Translations under genes and position numbers: made by a program
Notes under the pieces: model-generated
Told to the model about the DNA's origin: nothing
The model's database searches: none
Seen by the model: the letters and a program-made list of their open reading frames with translations, nothing else
Shown here: in pieces, positions 10,194-20,223 of the stretch
Numbering within the stretch: the first letter of the stretch is position 1
How the letters are laid out: every line of letters starts with the position of its first letter
Assembly (NCBI GenBank): GCA_036435485.1
Contig: CM071597.1
Span: forward strand, 50,141,881 to 50,205,880
DNA from: Saposhnikovia divaricata
Taxonomy: Eukaryota > Streptophyta > Magnoliopsida > Apiales > Apiaceae
DNA length: 64,000 nucleotides
Reading direction: 5' to 3'

Positions 10194-11102
10194 ATCATCA
10201 ACATTAAATTTTAATATTCAACACGACCTTCTCTAATGAACTACTTTCTCATTAAACATGGTTATTTCTATTGAGTCGTTCTCTCGTTAGGACCAAAACC
10301 CTAACTTTTACATATATTACTTGTATAACAATATTTATCCATTAAAATCGTATTTCTAAAAATAAAATATAATTATAATATCAGTATCAAATTCTAATAG
10401 TTAATACAATCTTTTATAGTAAGCCGTCTTTCCGTAAAAAACATTTCGAGCTGCTCTCGTTTTGGATTGAAATTTCAACTTCATTACATATTATTGATGA
10501 TACTTATTTTATACAACAACTTTTTTCCTTAAAATCAAAACCTAAAAATAGAGTGAATTCCAATTTTTACTTTTTCTAAACTTTCTAAAATTTATGGAGT
10601 TTTAAAAAATGAAAATACATCTCACTTTATCTTTATATTATATATATTCCTGTATTTATTTAGGGTTACCATATGAGACTATTCTTTTATTATTTTAACA
10701 TATCAATTCTTTTCTTTTTAATATGAAATTTTTTTTATAAGATTAGTATTGGATTTATGAATAAATTTTTCTAATAGAAGTATAATTAACTTTTATAAAA
10801 AATATATAATTTAGAAGATCGTAAAAGATGTCACCACCGTCCTTGTATTCTACTTCCAATAAAATATTTAATTATATGTCTCATCTATATATTCAAACAC
10901 CTATTCAACTTCCAATAGAACTTTTAATTATATGTTTTTTCTATAAATTCGAACTCCTATTTAACTTCCAATAAAACTTTAAACATATATCTTATAAATA
11001 CCTATTCTACTTCCAATAGAATTTCTAATTATGTCTTCCCTATAAATTCGAACTCTTCCCCTCTATAAATTCGAACACCTATTCTACTTCTAATATGTTT
11101 AA
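10194..11102. repeat. Tandem duplication, copy B, left part
   Basis: Second copy of the 8594-10190 unit. It continues after the MULE-like insertion at 17964-~18040, where ATCCTAAATTCTAAAAAATT corresponds to the end of copy A. The last ~260 bp (10840-11100) contain a degenerate 45-60-bp tandem repeat built on CTATTCTACTTCCAATAGAA and TATAAATTCGAACACC. Confidence 0.7.
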
Positions 11103-11449
11103 GGGAATTTAACAAATATACTACGTTTTTAATTAGTTATTGCAAAAATACTATCTTTTCAAATTAATTTCAAATATACTATCTTATTCTATCTTAATTG
11201 CAAATATACCCCCATCTTCTCCAACCTTCATTATTCTCCAATCCCCATTCTTTTCATTTTTCTTCAAAATAAGAAACGAGGTTTTCGTTTGTTGATATTG
11301 CAGTGGTGGATGTCTTTCTGCCACATACTTGTTATTTAGTGAATACACGCAGCTTGCTTTTATGATGTGGTGCTTCTCTGTTTTTTTAGCTGAGTATCTA
11401 GTTTCTTGCTTCTTTTTTTTTTTTTTTTTTTTGAAACATTGAACTTGCA

Positions 11450-14400
11450 TTAATATTCATCAGAAATAAGGTTACAAAGCAGAAAATCAGGAGCGGTACC
11501 AACCCACTCCATCGGATCTGTCATGGAATAAGCAGCCTGTGCTAAAACATGAGCCACTTGATTCGCAGATCTACTCTCAAAAACAACTAACACCTCTTGA
11601 AAGTGTTTTAAAATGTCCTCACACTCTTCAATTATAGTGTGGAAATTTGAGTTTCCTCTAGGACCATGCACTGCATCTACTACTGTTTTTGCATCCAGCT
11701 CAAAAATACATTTTTGAGTCCTCCATTCCTTCATCCATAGTAGAGTCGCTCTGAAACTCCATGCCTCAGCCTCTCTGGGAGGCATCCCTCCTCTTGCTAT
11801 CGCACTTCGGGCCCGTACAAATCCCCCCCTGTCGTCTCTAGCAACACAACCCATTCCTATAAATTCTGAGTGATCTCGACAAGCAGCGTCTATATTCACT
11901 TTAATCCATCCTTCTTTTGGTCTACGCCATTGTCTAGTAATCTGTTGCTTCCTTTGATTTTTACCTTCCTCTTGTTCTTGACTCTTTCTCCAATCTTGTA
12001 TCACCTGCAGGGCCATAGAATGCACGCCAAAAACTGACATGCCTTGCTTGTTCCATACCCACCTGTTGCGTCTAAACCAGATACTCCATAACGCTATTCC
12101 AATGATAGCCCGCTGCGCCCGATTATACACACCGAATGCTCTAATTAACACCTGCAACACAGGCTCACTCTCCTCAACAGGAATGATAGCTTGTAATCCC
12201 AGTTTTCCCCATAATTCTTTAGCAAAAACACAGGTGAACAACATATGGCTCGGGGTTTCAGGTAGCAGATGGCACCATGGGCACAAAAGGTCCATGTTGA
12301 CATGTTTTTTTATTAATTCTGAAGCGGTAGGCACGACGTTTTTACACGCCCTCCATACTAAGTTTACGACCTTACTAGGCAGGTTAAGTCCCCATACTTT
12401 CTTCCAGAACCCTCCTTCTGTGTTTGTGTTTTCTCCTCTGATGCTTCTATAACAGCTTTTAACAGAAAAAGCCCCCTTGTCATCCAGTGTCCAGTACCAC
12501 GAATCAGGCTTGCTTCGACTTGGAATAGGGATCTGCCCAATTAACATTCGGTCTCGCTCATCAAATAGCTCATTAATAATATCCATATCCCATGATTTGT
12601 GATCGTCGCTCAGCAGATTATGAACCACAATATCCTTTAGTTCTTCATACGGGGTGGTTGTAGGGCAACCATTCTCCCTACATGGTAACCAAGGGATATG
12701 CCATACTCTAGTACTTTTACCATCACCAATCTTCCTTCTACAATGTTGCTTAACAATCTCTTGTGATGCCATAATACTTGGCCACATAAAACTTGGGTTT
12801 GCTCCCAACTTAGCTTCAAGAAAATCAGTGTTTGCATAATAACGAGCTTTCATCAGTTTTGACACCAGAGGATTAGTATTTTCAATCAACCGCCAGGCTT
12901 GTTTTGCTAGCAGGGCCAAGTTAAAGTCTTGTAGCTTACGAAAACCTAGCCCCCCTACCTCCTTGACATCACACAATGTATCCCATTTTATCCATCTAAT
13001 TCCTTTTTGCTCTCCCCCACCACCCCACCAATATCCATTCATTTTTGTTTCAAGTTTGTTGCAGATCTCCATTGGAACTAGAAATAAGCTCATCCAGAAG
13101 TTAGGGATGGACTGCGCTACTGTTTTAAGTAGTGTTACTTTACCACCTTTCGAGATATTCTGCATCTTCCACGTTTGCAGTTTCTGCTCCACCTTATCTG
13201 TCAAGAACCCAAACACCTCTGTTTTATTAGCTCCAATTCTCATTGGCATACCCAAATACTTACCTGGGTAGGAGTTTTGTTGCACCTCTAATTCAGCACA
13301 CACTTCCAAACGATCATCCTCCTTAGTATTAGTTGAGAACGTAACTGCAGACTTATTATAATTAATCAGCTGCCCAGATATATTAGCATATCTATTCAAT
13401 ATAACTTTCATATTCTGAGCTTCTGTCTTAGTAGCTTTGAAAAATAAGTAACAGTCGTCCGCGAACAACAAATGAGATATCGTTGGAGCATTCCTGGCAA
13501 TTCGACATCCATGAATTAAACCTTCTTCTTCACTTCTTCGTAAGATAGCGCTTAAACCTTCTGCACACATTATATACACATACGGTGAAATGGGGTCACC
13601 TTGTCTCAATCCCCGTTGAGGTGTAACATTTCCAAATACCACCCCATTATGAATAAAACTATAATTCACCGAAGTAATGTACTGCATGAGCCTATCAATC
13701 CATAGCCGGTTAAATCCAAATCGTTGCATCATATTTCGAACAAAGCACCATTCCACTCTATCATAGGCTTTAGATATGTCGATTTTTAGACCTGCAACAC
13801 CAACCTTACCTTGAGTCTTCCTCTTCATATAGTGATTTATTTCGAAGGCCACAAGTGCATTATCCGTCAACAACCGCCCTTCCATAAACGCACTTTGCTT
13901 TTCAGAGATTATCGATTCCAAACACTTTTTCAACCTATTTGATAATACCTTGGATAATATTCTCGCTAGCACGTTACACAGTGAGATTGGTCTCACGTCA
14001 CCCATGACTTGAGGTTTCTTAACTTTGGGGATTAAGCAGACTAGTGCAGTGTTGACTCCATCAGGAATTACCCCAGTTCTTATAAAAGAGCGACAAAATT
14101 CCACAACATCTCTTTTAACAATATCCCAAAACGCTTGATAAAATGCAGGGTTAAATCCGTCCGGGCCTGAGGCTTTGTCCGGGTGCATCGAGAAAACTGC
14201 ATTTTTGACTTCTTCATAAGTAACTTCAGCTATGAGTTGATCATTTGTAGGTCCCGAGACTTGCTTGACTGACTCACCATCTGATAAGTTTCCGTCCGTA
14301 TTTGAAGCCTTGAATAAGGTCGAATAATACTCTTCAATTACCTTCTGAACACCTGCTTCTGTTTCTTGCCATTCATCATTTACATCTTTTATGCGTTCCA

Positions 14401-15505
14401 ACTTATTGTTTTGTCTCCGTGTTGATGCAAAGCGATGGAAAAAACGTGTATTTCTATCTCCCTCTCGCAACCAGTGTTGCTTAGCTCTCTGTTTCCAGTA
14501 TACCTCCTGTTTTTCTAGTAAGTTCAAGTAATCCCAACGAGCTCTATTGTATCTTTGTGCCCCTGCTTCGTCCCTTCGCGACCTGAACTTACGGAGCACG
14601 TTTCTGCATTCTTGGATTTGTCTCTTGTAATCAGTCTTTACTCCACCGCCCCATTTATACAACTTATCTCCACAAACTTTTATTTTCTCCACAATTCCCA
14701 TCCCCCCTGCATATTCCCATGCGTTCTGAATTATACTCCTGCAGTCTTTCTCTCGAAGCCACACATTCTCGAAACAGAATCTACGACCTTTAGAAGTATA
14801 AACCTGTCTATTTAATCTCAAAATAATTGGCAGGTGATCAGAAGTTGCAACATCAAGTACTTGAACCGCTGCTAACGGAAATAAGTCACTCCATTGTTGG
14901 TTTGCCACTCCGCGATCTAGTCTTTCCTGAACCCAATTATGTTGACCTCGAGACTTCTCCCAAGTGAATTTCTCTCCCACATATCCCAAATCCATCAGAC
15001 CACAATCAAGGAGCGCATTAGAGAAGCCTGTTAATAAACTTAAAGGCTGACATCTCCCTCCTCTCTTCTCATGCACAAACATCATGTCGTTAAAATCTCC
15101 CAAAACACACCAAGGCAACACAGATTTAGTTTTTAACATTCTTAACATATCCCAGGATTCTCTCCTTCGATGACGCTCCGGGAATCCGTAAAAACCAGTA
15201 TATCGCCACCTCCCTAGATGCTCATTCTCCACTTCGAAATCAATGAAGTTCCTCGTGGCTTCTAAAATTTTACAAGCTCCCTTATTTCTCCAAAGCAAAG
15301 CCAGCCCACCACTCCTCCCTTGAACATCTACAGCTACAAACTCTGCAAAATGCAAACTACGACATAACTCTTCTATTTTTTGTTTTTTGGCTAGAGTCTC
15401 ACACAGAAAGATTATACTAGGCTTTATATCATGGGTAATTTCTTTGAGATACCGAATTGTACGTGGCTTACCCAAACCACGACAATTCCAGGCCAATACG
15501 CTCAT
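11450..15505 (-). CDS. LINE ORF2: endonuclease - reverse transcriptase - RNase H
   Basis: 1351 uninterrupted codons. Residues ~1-230 are an AP-like endonuclease (starts MSVLAWNCRGLG, contains CVLGDFND and TSDHLPIILR). From ~residue 440 comes the RT, with KASGPDGFNPAFYQ, KIDISKAYDRVEW, QRGLRQGDPISPYVYI and FADD (~residue 680). The zf-RVT region (~1040-1110) has LPSKVVNLVWRACK and CPWCHLLPETPSHMLFTC. The C-terminal RNase H (~1195-1330) begins VNIDAACRDHSEFIGMGCVA. It would nick target DNA and copy the LINE RNA. Length and domain order match plant L1 elements with RNase H. Its ATG overlaps the ORF1 stop (ATGA), suggesting reinitiation. Possibly still able to encode an active protein. Confidence 0.95.
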   Translation of the reverse strand: MSVLAWNCRGLGKPRTIRYLKEITHDIKPSIIFLCETLAKKQKIEELCRSLHFAEFVAVDVQGRSGGLALLWRNKGACKILEATRNFIDFEVENEHLGRWRYTGFYGFPERHRRRESWDMLRMLKTKSVLPWCVLGDFNDMMFVHEKRGGRCQPLSLLTGFSNALLDCGLMDLGYVGEKFTWEKSRGQHNWVQERLDRGVANQQWSDLFPLAAVQVLDVATSDHLPIILRLNRQVYTSKGRRFCFENVWLREKDCRSIIQNAWEYAGGMGIVEKIKVCGDKLYKWGGGVKTDYKRQIQECRNVLRKFRSRRDEAGAQRYNRARWDYLNLLEKQEVYWKQRAKQHWLREGDRNTRFFHRFASTRRQNNKLERIKDVNDEWQETEAGVQKVIEEYYSTLFKASNTDGNLSDGESVKQVSGPTNDQLIAEVTYEEVKNAVFSMHPDKASGPDGFNPAFYQAFWDIVKRDVVEFCRSFIRTGVIPDGVNTALVCLIPKVKKPQVMGDVRPISLCNVLARILSKVLSNRLKKCLESIISEKQSAFMEGRLLTDNALVAFEINHYMKRKTQGKVGVAGLKIDISKAYDRVEWCFVRNMMQRFGFNRLWIDRLMQYITSVNYSFIHNGVVFGNVTPQRGLRQGDPISPYVYIMCAEGLSAILRRSEEEGLIHGCRIARNAPTISHLLFADDCYLFFKATKTEAQNMKVILNRYANISGQLINYNKSAVTFSTNTKEDDRLEVCAELEVQQNSYPGKYLGMPMRIGANKTEVFGFLTDKVEQKLQTWKMQNISKGGKVTLLKTVAQSIPNFWMSLFLVPMEICNKLETKMNGYWWGGGGEQKGIRWIKWDTLCDVKEVGGLGFRKLQDFNLALLAKQAWRLIENTNPLVSKLMKARYYANTDFLEAKLGANPSFMWPSIMASQEIVKQHCRRKIGDGKSTRVWHIPWLPCRENGCPTTTPYEELKDIVVHNLLSDDHKSWDMDIINELFDERDRMLIGQIPIPSRSKPDSWYWTLDDKGAFSVKSCYRSIRGENTNTEGGFWKKVWGLNLPSKVVNLVWRACKNVVPTASELIKKHVNMDLLCPWCHLLPETPSHMLFTCVFAKELWGKLGLQAIIPVEESEPVLQVLIRAFGVYNRAQRAIIGIALWSIWFRRNRWVWNKQGMSVFGVHSMALQVIQDWRKSQEQEEGKNQRKQQITRQWRRPKEGWIKVNIDAACRDHSEFIGMGCVARDDRGGFVRARSAIARGGMPPREAEAWSFRATLLWMKEWRTQKCIFELDAKTVVDAVHGPRGNSNFHTIIEECEDILKHFQEVLVVFESRSANQVAHVLAQAAYSMTDPMEWVGTAPDFLLCNLISDEY

Positions 15506-16534
15506 TGGGTTAGGCGGGCCTGGATTCCAGAACCCGCCTCTAATCCGTTTTTTGGCCCAGTGATAATTGTACTGCTCTCTTCCAATGCTTGGTAACCATT
15601 GAGGTCATTGTTTTTTTCTGTTTCTACTCTTTTTCTCTTAGCATCCATTATTCTCATATCAGGAACCACTACACGACTCTGGTTGTTGCCTTGATTTTGG
15701 TGGGAAATTTGAAATCCCTCAACATCTCCAGGGGTCTCAGTAACAATCTCCTCAGTTTCCACGAACTTCTCTGCACCATCCACCCCCACATTTTGACTGT
15801 TATCACCCTGCCATGATTGCGTTCCACTTGTTCCGTTTCTCAACCATTTCGACCCCAAGTTCTGTATCTTAACATTCTTGTTAGGAGCTCGAAGCCACAC
15901 CCCATATGCCCGCTCCACAGTCTTCTCCGGATTCGCATACACTATCCCACAATCTCTATCCGAATGTCCAAGACGGCCACATACAAAACAGAATGTACTT
16001 AATCTCTCATATTTGAAATTAATCCAATTCCAATTTCCACAACCCATTCAGAGTTGTTGTGTCCATTCTAATAAACGAACCCACTGAGTTCCCTATTGAT
16101 TGCACTATCCTCTCCGTCAGCATACCTAATGGAATATCATAAACTTGCGTCCATATTTCCATCTTGGTTAGTTCTACTGCATTTGGATCCTCTGTTTCCT
16201 CTAATTTATGAAACAGTAATAAGCTTTGCTCAAAGGTCCATGGTGCTCCATCAATGACTTTCTGGAGATCTAATGTATGATAAAATACGAATGAGTATCT
16301 TCCATTTCCCAAATCGTGTATTTCTACGCCCTCTCTGGGTCTCCATAAGGATGACAAAACGTGCTGCATCGCCGGGAAGTTAATGTTCTTATCTGTAAGA
16401 AAGCGGCCAACCAAGATAAAAGATTTCTTGTTTTTAATCACCTCTTCTTCCCTCACATGAATTCCTTCTTCCTCCTCCTCTTCCAAGGTTAATTTTGCAT
16501 ATATATCTTCCAAGCTGGTCTTACTCGTCGCCAT
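15502..16534 (-). pseudogene. LINE ORF1: DUF4283-type protein with zinc knuckle, frameshifted
   Basis: The first frame, 16534-16019, has 171 codons with the DUF4283-like pattern (ILVGRFLTDKNINFPAMQHV, LWRPREGVEIHDLGNGRYSF, WTFEQSLLLFHKLEE). The second frame, 16047-15502, has 181 codons with FKYERLSTFCFVCGRLGHSD (CX2CX4HX4C) and an Arg/Lys-rich tail. The frames overlap at 16019-16047. The shift falls where related proteins, from memory, have an additional ~30 residues, so a short deletion plus frameshift is likely. ORF1 proteins bind RNA and chaperone LINE RNA; this copy cannot make a full one without frameshifting. Confidence 0.85.
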
Positions 16535-16925
16535 ATTCGCAAACTTTCAGAATAGTGAGCAGCAACAAATCTGAATATAGAAAATAGGATAAAGTAAACT
16601 TGATACTAAATCACTCCTTGTCACACGAACAAGACATACACTTGCAATTCTTGCAAGACAGATTTTCGATGGTGATACTTAACTTAATGGTTGCAGGAAA
16701 AGGTGGGGTTAAGACAATATAATGACAAACTTTGTGATGTAGGCTTCACGGATGTAGGGGATACATGGATTTAGAATGTCAAGTGTGATTTGTAAGTGAT
16801 AGATCTTAGGAGAAAAAAACAAGTTGAAAGGGATTGATGTTGCGATAGATGCGGCTAGGGTTAGTTGGAAAGAGGGGAGGAGAGAGAAGAGAGCATTTCA
16901 CTGTAGCTACATTATTTTTTCAATC

Positions 16926-17297
16926 TTTCTTGCTTCTTATTTGTTACCTCTTTCTAATTTGTGCCCATACATGACATGGCTGTATTATAAAATGATATGA
17001 GTACTGTTTACACAACTTAAACCCGTAATCATCTCTAATTTTTCTTTTTCATCTTCCTTTGATTATTTTTATTAGTTTTTTGAGATGTTGTGGGACAATG
17101 TCGTGTAGAATTGGTAGTAGTACGAGTCTCCGAGAGAATAAGGTAAAACCCATACATCTTATATTGCTTGTTGTCGAGGCCACACCAGCTGAATTTAATA
17201 GGTCCGATCTCCGTCCACTGGGGTCGCAGGCCACCACCTCCGATCTGTTATCCACCACCACAAGAGCTTTGAGTTCGGTAGATTTTGATTGATTTTA
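16926..17297. other. MULE interior right of the LINE
   Basis: Unique sequence, locally GC-richer (17100-17280), with overlapping open frames on both strands (17059-17292 + and 17049-17261 -). Neither is recognisable. It may be a captured host fragment, but nothing shows this. Confidence 0.3.
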
Positions 17298-17780
17298 AGT
17301 TGCATTCAGTTGCATATGCAACTAAATGCAACTAAAAACTAAAAGTTAAATTTTCATTTTTTGATGATGCTCAGCCCTTATATAGATCTGGAAGTTGTAA
17401 AAAAAATGAAAATTCAAATTACAATTTTTAGTTGCATTCAGTTTCATATGCAACTACATTCAACCAGATGCAACTGAATGCAACTAAAAACTAAAAGTTC
17501 GATTTCCATTTTTTGATGATACCCAGCCCTTATATAGATCTGGAAGTTGGTAAAAAAATTAAAATACAAATTACAATTTTTAGTTACATTCAATTGCATA
17601 TGCAACTACATTCAACCAGATGCAACTGAATGCAACTAAAAACTAAAAGTTTGATTTCCATTTTTTGATGATGCTCAGCCCTTATATAGATCTGGAAGTT
17701 GGTAAAAAAATAGAAATTTAAATTACAATTTTTAGTTGCATTCAGTTGCATATGCAACTACATTCAACCAGATGCAACCT
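17298..17780. repeat. Tandem hairpin repeat, ~3.3 units of 131-152 bp
   Basis: Units start near 17298, 17429, 17581 and 17732. Each carries GTTGCATTCAGTTGCAT and, in units 2-4, its reverse complement ATGCAACTGAATGCAAC about 20 nt away. This gives a 17-bp-stem hairpin with the palindrome GTTGCATATGCAAC at its inner edge. The rest of the unit is TTTTTGATGATGCTCAGCCC and TATATAGATCTGGAAG. An inverted partial unit follows at ~17830-17860. It lies at the right end of the MULE-like element. Confidence 0.85.
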
Positions 17781-18528
17781 GCTACGCAGTCATTACAAAT
17801 AAGATTGTATATTTACTAAATTGACAAAACAGTTGCATCTGGTTGATTGTAGTTGAATCCCGTATTTTTGCAAGTTTTTTCAAAGGATGGTATTTTTGCA
17901 AAAGAACAGTATTTTTGCAAAAAAAATAATAATTATATGTTGGGGTATTTATGAAAAAAGCCCTTTGTTTAAAGATATATTTATATTTATTACTGTTTAA
18001 AAATCGTAAAATCCTAAATTCTAAAAAATTGGAAAAATAGATTGAGAACATCTAAGAGGTACCACGCGTATCCTCAATATATATATTTTTATATTTGGTT
18101 TCCATTTGATCACTTATATTTATGTGTGTGTGTGTGTTGATTGAAGTCTTTTCACCTATCAAAAAAAATACAAAGTTTTTTTCTTTTCTTGTTTTGATAA
18201 ATTCAAAGTGTTGTCAGGGAGAATACTGCATCCACAAAAAAATGTACAAAATTTTAGAATTTTGGCAAAAGTAAATTTTTGATCACTCAACTTATCTCTT
18301 CTTTTAGAGCATCTTAATGGGAGAGCCCTTTAACAAAAAAAATCTACATGGCAAATATTTTAGATAATTTGTGTAAATTATGAAACCTCAATCATGCAAA
18401 ACCTTTGGCTAAAATTATAGTCAACCTTCACACATTGGTCAAATTTGTCGAACATATCAAGAGTTACAACAAAACTTTACATATAAATTTTATTAATATA
18501 GTCAATTCCGTTGGAACACAATACCTTA

Positions 18529-18914
18529 GAGCATCTTCAACGGTATTCGCTAAAAATGGTTGACTAAATCAAATAAAATAGTAATTATGTAAAATTTGCT
18601 AAACCTATAGGATGTTGTGTTCCAATGGTATATTGGCTATAATGTTTGATTATATTATAAATAAATTATGTTATTATTATTTCATATTGTTATAAATATA
18701 ATATATTTTTATAAGGTAATAGATCATATAAAATCTTCTTTATGGGTCTCTAAAGGTTGGTCAAATATAGCCAACGAAAAAATATTATCTAATTTTTTTG
18801 ATAAGGGTAATGTCTCATTGGAGTAAGTTTTTTTTTTTAAATAATTTCTATAAATTTTATTCAAGGTATTATATATATGATTTTAGCTAAGGGTTCTTCT
18901 TATTGGAGATGCTC
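18529..18914. mobile_element. Tourist-like MITE, inner
   Basis: GAGCATCTTCAACGG ... TTGGAGATGCTC flanked by TTA (18526-18528 and 18915-18917); 386 bp, AT-rich, non-coding. Confidence 0.65.
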
Positions 18915-18917
18915 TTA

Positions 18918-19300
18918 GAGGATCTACAATCATGACAAGCCTTTAGGTTAAAATCCACATGATATACCTTAAATATAAATTATAGAGAATGTGTTAAATT
19001 TATCACTCCAATGGGACATTGCTCTTATATAAAAATTTAGCCAACCTCTTCATTTTGGCTATATATGCTGCACCTAAGGACACGTAGAAAAATTGCACAT
19101 CATTTATTATCGTATTAAAATGAGATATTGTATCCTTAATAACTTGAAATAATAATAACATACTAATTTTAAAATATAACCAATCAACATAACCAGCTCT
19201 ATTGCCAGCTCTCTGTTGGAGTATAACACTTACAGGTTCAGCAAATTTTACATAAACAATATTTAGTCAACCATTTTACAAAACACCGTAGGAGATGCTC
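18918..19300. mobile_element. Possible third Tourist-like MITE, degraded
   Basis: Starts GAGGATCTACAATC and ends GTAGGAGATGCTC, with TTA on both sides (18915-18917 and 19301-19303). The terminal repeats match only partly. Confidence 0.35.
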
Positions 19301-19381
19301 TTACAGATTCGATAAAATTTAGCCAATTATTATTTAGTATTATTTTAGGTAATTATTTTAGCTAACCCCATGAAGATGCTC

Positions 19382-19677
19382 TTATTCCAATTTTATTTAT
19401 TTTTTCCTTTTCATTGGTTATTATCTATCTAATATATTACTTTTCAATATTTGTTACTTATTATGAATAATTTGTTTATCACTCACTTATTCTATCATTT
19501 AGTTTTTATTTCCTTTTTGTATTGCTTAATGTCTTTGTTTATTTTACTAATTCTTAATAATTTATTTTTCTTATAAACATATATCATAGAATGTTGTAAT
19601 TACAACTAAATTTAAAAGTATAATAAAATTAATGCAAATCACAATTTTGTTTAAAATAAAAGATGTGAAAATGTTTT
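19382..19677. other. AT-rich flank
   Basis: About 300 bp of AT-rich sequence between the MITE cluster and the Retand-like LTR. No gene or repeat seen. Confidence 0.5.
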
Positions 19678-20190
19678 TGATATGGGCTGAGATTAAAAGC
19701 CCTAAAGACACATTTAAATGTGGCATTAAATGAACCTAGATTGGTCCAAGGTTAAAGCCCATTAATGAGGCCCGAAACCCTAATTAAATAATAAATTCGT
19801 AGCTGATAAATTAGCCAAATAGTGGACTTCGTTATTGAGTCCGAAAAGGAAACTAAATCATATTAGGAGTAGCCTCCAAGATATATGTCTCCAATACTTA
19901 TCTTCTTATCTTCTGGAAGGATCTAGAAGTGGGCCAAAGCTGTAACTTGCCCACCAAGTATCCTAATTCTACCCTAATTCTAGGGTTTTCATCACCTATA
20001 TAAGGACCTCTTCCTTCACAAACAGAACTACGTTTTTTGGCTTGATTCTTGATATTTGCAAGATACGAAAGCATCTTGTGAGGACCTGAGTTAAGTCATG
20101 AAACACTTGATCAGCCATTAAAGCTCGAAGCTTCCATAAACCCTAGCATTAAATACGTAGTAAATACACCCTACTTTTCGTTCCACAACA
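19678..20190 (+). repeat. 5' LTR of the Retand-like element
   Basis: Begins TGATATGGGCTGAG and ends CCACAACA immediately before the PBS, ~513 bp. The start is provisional because no second LTR is available to compare. A TATA box, CTATATAAGG, lies at 19996-20005 and would start the genomic RNA about 30 bp downstream. Confidence 0.65.
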
Positions 20191-20191
20191 T

Positions 20192-20209
20192 TTGGCGCCG
20201 TCTGTGGGA
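20192..20209 (+). other. Primer-binding site of the Retand-like element
   Basis: TTGGCGCCGTCTGTGGGA directly after the LTR end; this form is typical of Tat-lineage elements (tRNA-Arg type, from memory). Confidence 0.7.
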
Positions 20210-20223
20210 AACGGATATCAACC

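Larger units (their letters stand above)
11413..16925 (-). mobile_element. Full-length L1-type LINE
   Basis: About 5.5 kb on the minus strand. The TSD is TTTCTTGCTTC(T) at 11402-11412 and 16926-16936. A 20-nt-plus A tail (T run 11413-11432) follows ORF2 after only ~17 nt of 3' UTR. The 5' UTR is 16535-16925. ORF1 and ORF2 overlap by ATGA at 15502-15505. The crisp TSD and intact ORF2 point to a recent insertion; ORF1 is damaged. Confidence 0.92.
11103..17963. mobile_element. MULE-like element containing a LINE
   Basis: The ends GGGAATTTAACAAATATACT and (reverse complement of the right end) GGGCTTTTTTCATAAATACC are weakly similar. Both are followed by GCAAAAATAC words, as in plant MULE termini. 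They are flanked by TATGTTTAA (11094-11102) and TTTGTTTAA (17964-17972), a 9-bp duplication with one mismatch. Copy A of the surrounding tandem repeat reads straight through at this site (TCTAATATGTTAAAGGATAG near 10112), an apparent empty site. Outside the LINE (11413-16925) about 1.35 kb belongs to the element. It codes for no transposase that I can see. Confidence 0.6.
18307..19381. mobile_element. Tourist-like MITE, outer, with later insertions
   Basis: The end GAGCATCTTAATGGGAGAG and the right end CCATGAAGATGCTC form a terminal inverted repeat, flanked by TTA (18304-18306 and 19382-19384), as in PIF/Harbinger elements. Two related elements appear to sit inside it, which explains its length. 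Confidence 0.5.

Noticed and set aside
12039..12452. 137-codon plus-strand frame inside LINE ORF2
   Set aside because: Shadow of the intact 1351-aa minus-strand ORF2; no recognisable domain.
17049..17292. Overlapping frames on both strands in the MULE interior
   Set aside because: No recognisable protein, no conserved start context; kept only as possible captured DNA.
17298..17780. CRISPR-like repeat spacing
   Set aside because: Units are ~150 bp and nearly identical throughout, without variable spacers; the genome is plant nuclear.
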